Source of the DNA: Candidatus Oleimmundimicrobium americanum
Lineage (GTDB): Bacteria; Actinomycetota; Aquicultoria; UBA3085; Oleimmundimicrobiaceae
DNA: 6,927 nt
Assembly: GCA_002366545.1 (NCBI GenBank)
Contig: DFBH01000014.1
Location: forward strand, 1 to 6,927
Reading direction: 5' to 3'
The notes under the pieces are model-generated. The model saw nothing but the letters and a program-made list of their open reading frames with translations, did no database searches and was not told the DNA's origin. Every line of letters starts with the position of its first letter. The first letter of the stretch is position 1. Positions 4,641-6,927 of this stretch are shown in pieces. Position numbers and translations under genes: made by a program.

Positions 4641-5120
4641 TTAAGCAACATTTTTCTTTTTCCTATTCTTCAAAATCATTGCCGCACCCAAACCGTATAA
4701 TACTGTTCCAACCAAAACGATAAATATAATTGGCGCACCTGTATACGCCGTTGAAACAACACTTCCTGCCACAGTAATTGCGGATGTAAGAACTCTGTCT
4801 CCCCCCGTAGCGGTTAAAGTATGCTCGCCGACCGGAAGATCCGAAGGAATAGTTACCGTCAAAGAAAAATAACCGTTTGAATCCGCGTTTGTAGAACCCA
4901 AATAAATACCATAATCAGAATGAATATAAACTTTAACTTCAATCCCCGGCTCAAAACCACTCCCGCTAATGGTCATGGTGCCTCCCGGAGGTGCCGTTGT
5001 CGTATCGCCGGTACCTAAATCTCCCGTTCCTCCATACTGAGCCCACGCGGGTAAACAAATAGCCAAAGTAAAAATCAATATAAGCGGCAATAAACCAAAC
5101 TTAAACAACTTACTCTGCAT
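4641..5120 (-). CDS. Secreted Ig-like surface protein with C-terminal sorting signal, probable sortase substrate
   Basis: This 159-residue protein has a Sec signal peptide (charged start, hydrophobic 9-24, likely cleavage after AWA at 27), then a Gly/Thr-rich linker. One Ig-like beta-sandwich domain follows (about 43-116), with PGGTMTISGSGFEPG and ADSNGYFSLTVTIP signatures familiar from bacterial surface proteins. The C-terminus has the three-part sorting layout: TAYTG (124-128), a hydrophobic helix (about 129-150) and a basic tail KNRKKK. TAYTG fits the A-x-T-G end of the LAxTG signal of class E sortases but has Thr in place of Leu. The start ATG at 5120 follows a GGGGG-rich ribosome site (AAAGGGGGTGAGTAA before ATG). 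Its gene meets the sortase gene tail to tail. The domain's ligand is unknown. A simple membrane-anchored protein is the alternative. Confidence 0.8.
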   Translation of the reverse strand: MQSKLFKFGLLPLILIFTLAICLPAWAQYGGTGDLGTGDTTTAPPGGTMTISGSGFEPGIEVKVYIHSDYGIYLGSTNADSNGYFSLTVTIPSDLPVGEHTLTATGGDRVLTSAITVAGSVVSTAYTGAPIIFIVLVGTVLYGLGAAMILKNRKKKNVA

Positions 5121-5171
5121 TTACTCACCCCCTTTTCCACTTATTAAATTTTATTTATTATTTCAATAAAA

Positions 5172-5199
5172 ATTATGTATTTCCTTTTTAATTTCCCAA
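5172..5199 (-). promoter_or_regulatory. Candidate promoter of the Ig-like surface protein gene
   Basis: On the minus strand TTGGGA (5199-5194) and CATAAT (5177-5172) are 16 bases apart. The leader would be about 45 nt and contain the strong purine ribosome site just before 5120. The surrounding DNA is very AT-rich, so alternatives exist. Confidence 0.4.
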
Positions 5200-5355
5200 A
5201 CTATTCCGGTACACATAAAAACTTAATCTATTATAACCCTCATTTTTTAAAAATAATACTTTAATATCAAATAATATTAAACCTATTAAAGGTTATCGGC
5301 ATTTTTAGTAAAAAACAATAGTTTTTTTGATAAGTTTTGAAGCACCCAAAATCTT
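5200..5355. other. AT-rich spacer without gene
   Basis: This part of the spacer holds runs such as ATAATACTTTAATATCAAAT and short T- and A-tracts. I see no open frame, no strong hairpin and no repeat family member in it. Confidence 0.5.
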
Positions 5356-5418
5356 GTGGCTTAGAGCTAAGAGCAGAGAGCTGATAGCTTATGGCTTAGA
5401 GCTTATGGCTGATGGATG
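5356..5418. repeat. Short tandem repeat tract, AGCTTATGGCT unit
   Basis: AGCTTATGGCTTAG (5386-5399) is followed directly by AGCTTATGGCTGAT (5400-5413), a 14-base period with 11 matching bases. Degenerate GGCTTAGAGCTAAGAGC and GAGAGCTGAT units extend it leftwards. No coding frame runs through. Confidence 0.55.
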
Positions 5419-5432
5419 GCCGCAATGACGGG
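5419..5432. repeat. Remnant of GTCATTGCGAG-family repeat
   Basis: CCGCAATGACGGG keeps only the GCAATGAC end of the repeat family at 1954-1992 and 3843-3895, directly after the AGCTTATGGCT tract. Confidence 0.35.
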
Positions 5433-5518
5433 ATTAAACCAAATGCTCCATTGCAATGTGACGGAATAATGTTTTAGGTACACTTCCGCATTTTGAAAAT
5501 TATCAGGGTTAAAGAAGT

Positions 5519-5618
5519 AAAAAAAATTGACATAAAGAAAGAGGCCGGTTGCGCCACTAGCTCCCCGCAACCAAAGCGCCCAATTTAAGATTGCGGTTCA
5601 AAGCTTCCTCTGCCCCTA
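5519..5618 (-). ncRNA. Candidate structured small RNA of about 100 nt
   Basis: A consensus TATAAT on the minus strand (5630-5625) would start a transcript near 5618. It is GC-richer than its surroundings and ends at eight Ts (5526-5519). Stems visible: AGAGG (5611-5607) with CCTCT (5544-5540); CAAT/ATTG (around 5593-5580); and GGTTGCG (5572-5566) with CGCAACC (5553-5547) over a 12-base loop. CCGCAA (5596-5591) can instead pair with TTGCGG (5570-5565), an exclusive alternative to the last hairpin. It matches no RNA family I recognise (not SRP RNA, 6S, tmRNA, 5S or tRNA). It could be an independent sRNA or an attenuator-like leader, though the next gene on this strand starts 400 bases on. A degenerate repeat is the null explanation. 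Confidence 0.35.
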
Positions 5619-5624
5619 CGTATC

Positions 5625-5655
5625 ATTATACATATAATATCGACATTTTTTACAA
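5625..5655 (-). promoter_or_regulatory. Consensus -10 promoter for the candidate small RNA
   Basis: Minus-strand TATAAT at 5630-5625 is a perfect -10, preceded by TATATG. The best -35 is TTGTAA (5655-5650) at 19 bases, slightly long. It lies between the flavin-reductase stop and the candidate RNA, so it does not serve a protein gene nearby. Confidence 0.4.
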
Positions 5656-5668
5656 AAATCTTAAAAAA

Positions 5669-6211
5669 TTATTTAATGTTTACAACCCGCTCAGCAACAA
5701 CAAAATCTTTTCCTGTAACATGAAGTATCGGTTTTGCCTTTGGAATATCAAACTCTCCGTCTCTCCAAAAAATATCCTTAATTTCAGCATTCACAACCTT
5801 CCCGACTACAATTACGTGATCCCCGGCTTCCTTTTCAAATTCTAAAACACACTCTATCCAGCCGATACTTTCCTCTATCCCGGGCACCGCGACTGTTGCT
5901 GATTTCATTTCTGTTAGAGACGCTTGTTTAATCTCACTAACACCTTTTGGAAAACTATCCGCGCAAATCCATAGTTTATCGAGTATATGTTCAGATGGCA
6001 TGTTTAAAACAAATTCTTTGGTCTCTCTGATATTTGCCAATGTATGCCTTTGTGGAGCAGAGGCAAACGCGACAAGTGGCGGGTTGGAAGAAACGGGCAT
6101 AACAAAGCTAAATGGCGCCGCGTTTGTCCTGCCTTCTTTATCTGCGGTAGTTATTAAAACTACCGGCCTTGGTGCTAAAACTCGATAAAATTTTTCTTTA
6201 TCAATTTTCAT
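5669..6211 (-). CDS. Flavin reductase-like FMN-binding split-barrel protein
   Basis: This 180-residue protein belongs to the flavin reductase-like (DIM6/NTAB type) family, which binds FMN and either reduces free flavin with NAD(P)H or passes electrons to a partner. Visible are APRPVVLITTADKEGRTNAAPFSF (13-36), where RPV-LITT and N-APFS form the flavin-binding start, PPLVAFASAPQRHTLANIRETKEFVLNMPSE (44-74) and GDHVIVVGKVVNAEI (130-144). The length is typical. ATG at 6211 follows AGGAGG by only 4 bases, and that site overlaps the stop of the upstream pseudouridine synthase gene (8-bp gap), so the two are surely cotranscribed. No link between flavin chemistry and RNA pseudouridylation is known to me, so the pairing may just be operon convenience. 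The true electron acceptor is unknown. Confidence 0.88.
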   Translation of the reverse strand: MKIDKEKFYRVLAPRPVVLITTADKEGRTNAAPFSFVMPVSSNPPLVAFASAPQRHTLANIRETKEFVLNMPSEHILDKLWICADSFPKGVSEIKQASLTEMKSATVAVPGIEESIGWIECVLEFEKEAGDHVIVVGKVVNAEIKDIFWRDGEFDIPKAKPILHVTGKDFVVAERVVNIK

Positions 6212-6219
6212 AAAACCTC

Positions 6220-6927
6220 CTATTTTAAATTTACGGCCTTCTTTAAAGATTCAATTTCCAAATTTGACAGATAATAATATTCACCCAATTTAAGGTCTTT
6301 GAGTGTAAGCGGACCGTAATTGGTTCTTTTTAATTTAATCACATCGCATCCTATAGCCTTAAACATCCTTCTTACCTGGCGCTTACGACCTTCCGATATG
6401 GTAATTGTCACTGTAGAACTTTTCTTCCCTTTTTTAATCAGCTTAACGTCGGCCGGATAAGTAATACCATCCTCTAATTCTATACCACTTCTTAACTTAT
6501 CCAGCGACTCATCATCAGGACAACCTTTAATTCCGGCCACGTAAGTCTTTTTCAGCTTAAAACCGGGATGCATTAATCTGTGTGCCAATTCACCGTCGTT
6601 GGTAAAAATCAAAAGACCTTCGGTGTCATAATCAAGCCGGCCTACCGGAAAAACTCTAATTTCTTCTTTAATTAAATCCATAACTGTTGGCCTTCCAAAA
6701 GGATCGCTTATTGAAGTTAAGTAACCGGTGGGTTTGTTTAAAATTAAATAAACTTTTTCGGGAAAACTAATTACTTTTCCATCCACCTCTATTACATCTT
6801 TTAGGGGATTAACTTTAAAACCAAGCTCGTTGACAACATTACCATTTACCTTAACTTTACCTTCTAATATCAAATTTTCACATTTACGCCTGGAAGCAAT
6901 ACCTGCTGCCGCCATCACTTTTTGCAG
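6220..6927 (-). CDS. RsuA/RluB-family 16S/23S rRNA pseudouridine synthase, 5' end cut by window
   Basis: The enzyme converts a specific uridine of ribosomal RNA to pseudouridine. The visible 235 residues start LQKVMAAAGIASRRKCENLI, an S4 RNA-binding domain (to about residue 50) whose usual start codon lies a few codons beyond 6927; GTG 6918 or ATG 6915 would clip the S4 domain. The catalytic domain follows: ILNKPTGYLTS, then PVGRLDYDTEGLLIFTNDG with the catalytic Asp in GRLD (about residue 99 of the visible part). LKKTYVAGIKG and SEGRKRQVRRMFKAIG complete the family motifs, and the length is normal. Motifs place it in the RsuA/RluB/RluE/RluF group; RluB-like is the commonest match for such S4-bearing proteins, but the target uridine cannot be read here. 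Its TAG stop is embedded in the AGGAGG of the downstream flavin-reductase gene. Confidence 0.92.
   Translation of the reverse strand: MQKVMAAAGIASRRKCENLILEGKVKVNGNVVNELGFKVNPLKDVIEVDGKVISFPEKVYLILNKPTGYLTSISDPFGRPTVMDLIKEEIRVFPVGRLDYDTEGLLIFTNDGELAHRLMHPGFKLKKTYVAGIKGCPDDESLDKLRSGIELEDGITYPADVKLIKKGKKSSTVTITISEGRKRQVRRMFKAIGCDVIKLKRTNYGPLTLKDLKLGEYYYLSNLEIESLKKAVNLK

Noticed and set aside
2990..5486. Shared ACTTCCGCA with nearby GGTAC at about 3035-3050 and 5473-5486
   Set aside because: The match is only 9 bases with diverging flanks, too short to call a repeat in this AT-rich background.
5527..5532. Perfect TTGACA on the plus strand
   Set aside because: No -10 hexamer lies 16-18 bases downstream and no plus-strand gene follows.
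5586..5612. GCGGTTCAAAGC, resembling a tRNA T-arm
   Set aside because: No 5-bp T-stem, acceptor stem or anticodon arm can be built around it.
5591..5845. Plus-strand open frame of 84 codons
   Set aside because: It is mostly antisense to the 3' end of the flavin-reductase gene and begins in the candidate RNA; no family features.
6000..6188. Plus-strand open frame of 62 codons
   Set aside because: It lies wholly antisense inside the flavin-reductase gene.

Overview
The window is bacterial chromosome, AT-rich, with compact genes separated by long gene-free stretches full of short palindromic repeats. TGA is used as an ordinary stop (glycosyltransferase at 888, sortase at 4636), so this is not a TGA-recoded lineage. 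Short GTCATTGCGAG/TGGCAATCTC-type and CCCGCC-AAA-GGCGGG-type hairpin repeats, leaderless-looking promoters and a sortase with an Ig-like surface substrate fit an uncultivated candidate-phylum bacterium (Patescibacteria/CPR-like). This is inference from style only; no marker gene in the window proves it.

Layout. (1) 1-1769, minus strand: a GT2 polyprenyl-phosphate glycosyltransferase followed, with an ATGA overlap, by a GT-C membrane glycosyltransferase that runs off the left edge. Together they look like a donor-synthesis plus transfer pair for surface glycans. (2) 1770-3128: no convincing gene, but a dense set of palindromes, hairpins and diverged repeats, including a likely promoter for the glycosyltransferase operon whose leader carries three repeat elements. 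(3) 3129-3561, plus strand: a hicB-hicA type II toxin-antitoxin pair with its own promoter. (4) 3562-4041: hairpin terminator, the second copy of a 32-bp palindrome, nested repeats and a pyrimidine-rich tract. (5) 4042-5120: a sortase (plus) convergent, with only 2 bp between stop codons, on a small secreted Ig-like protein (minus) that ends in a TAYTG-type sorting signal, so enzyme and probable substrate sit side by side. (6) 5121-5668: AT-rich spacer, tandem repeat and a candidate ~100-nt structured RNA on the minus strand. (7) 5669-6927, minus strand: a two-gene operon of an RsuA/RluB-type pseudouridine synthase (start just outside the window) and a flavin-reductase-like FMN-binding protein.

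The main theme is cell-surface construction (glycan transfer and sortase anchoring) next to housekeeping RNA modification, with a toxin-antitoxin module embedded in repeat-rich DNA. The points most worth following up are the sortase/substrate pair, the candidate small RNA at 5519-5618, the oppositely oriented copies of a 32-bp palindrome that bracket hicBA, and the branched inverted-repeat element at 2566-2770.
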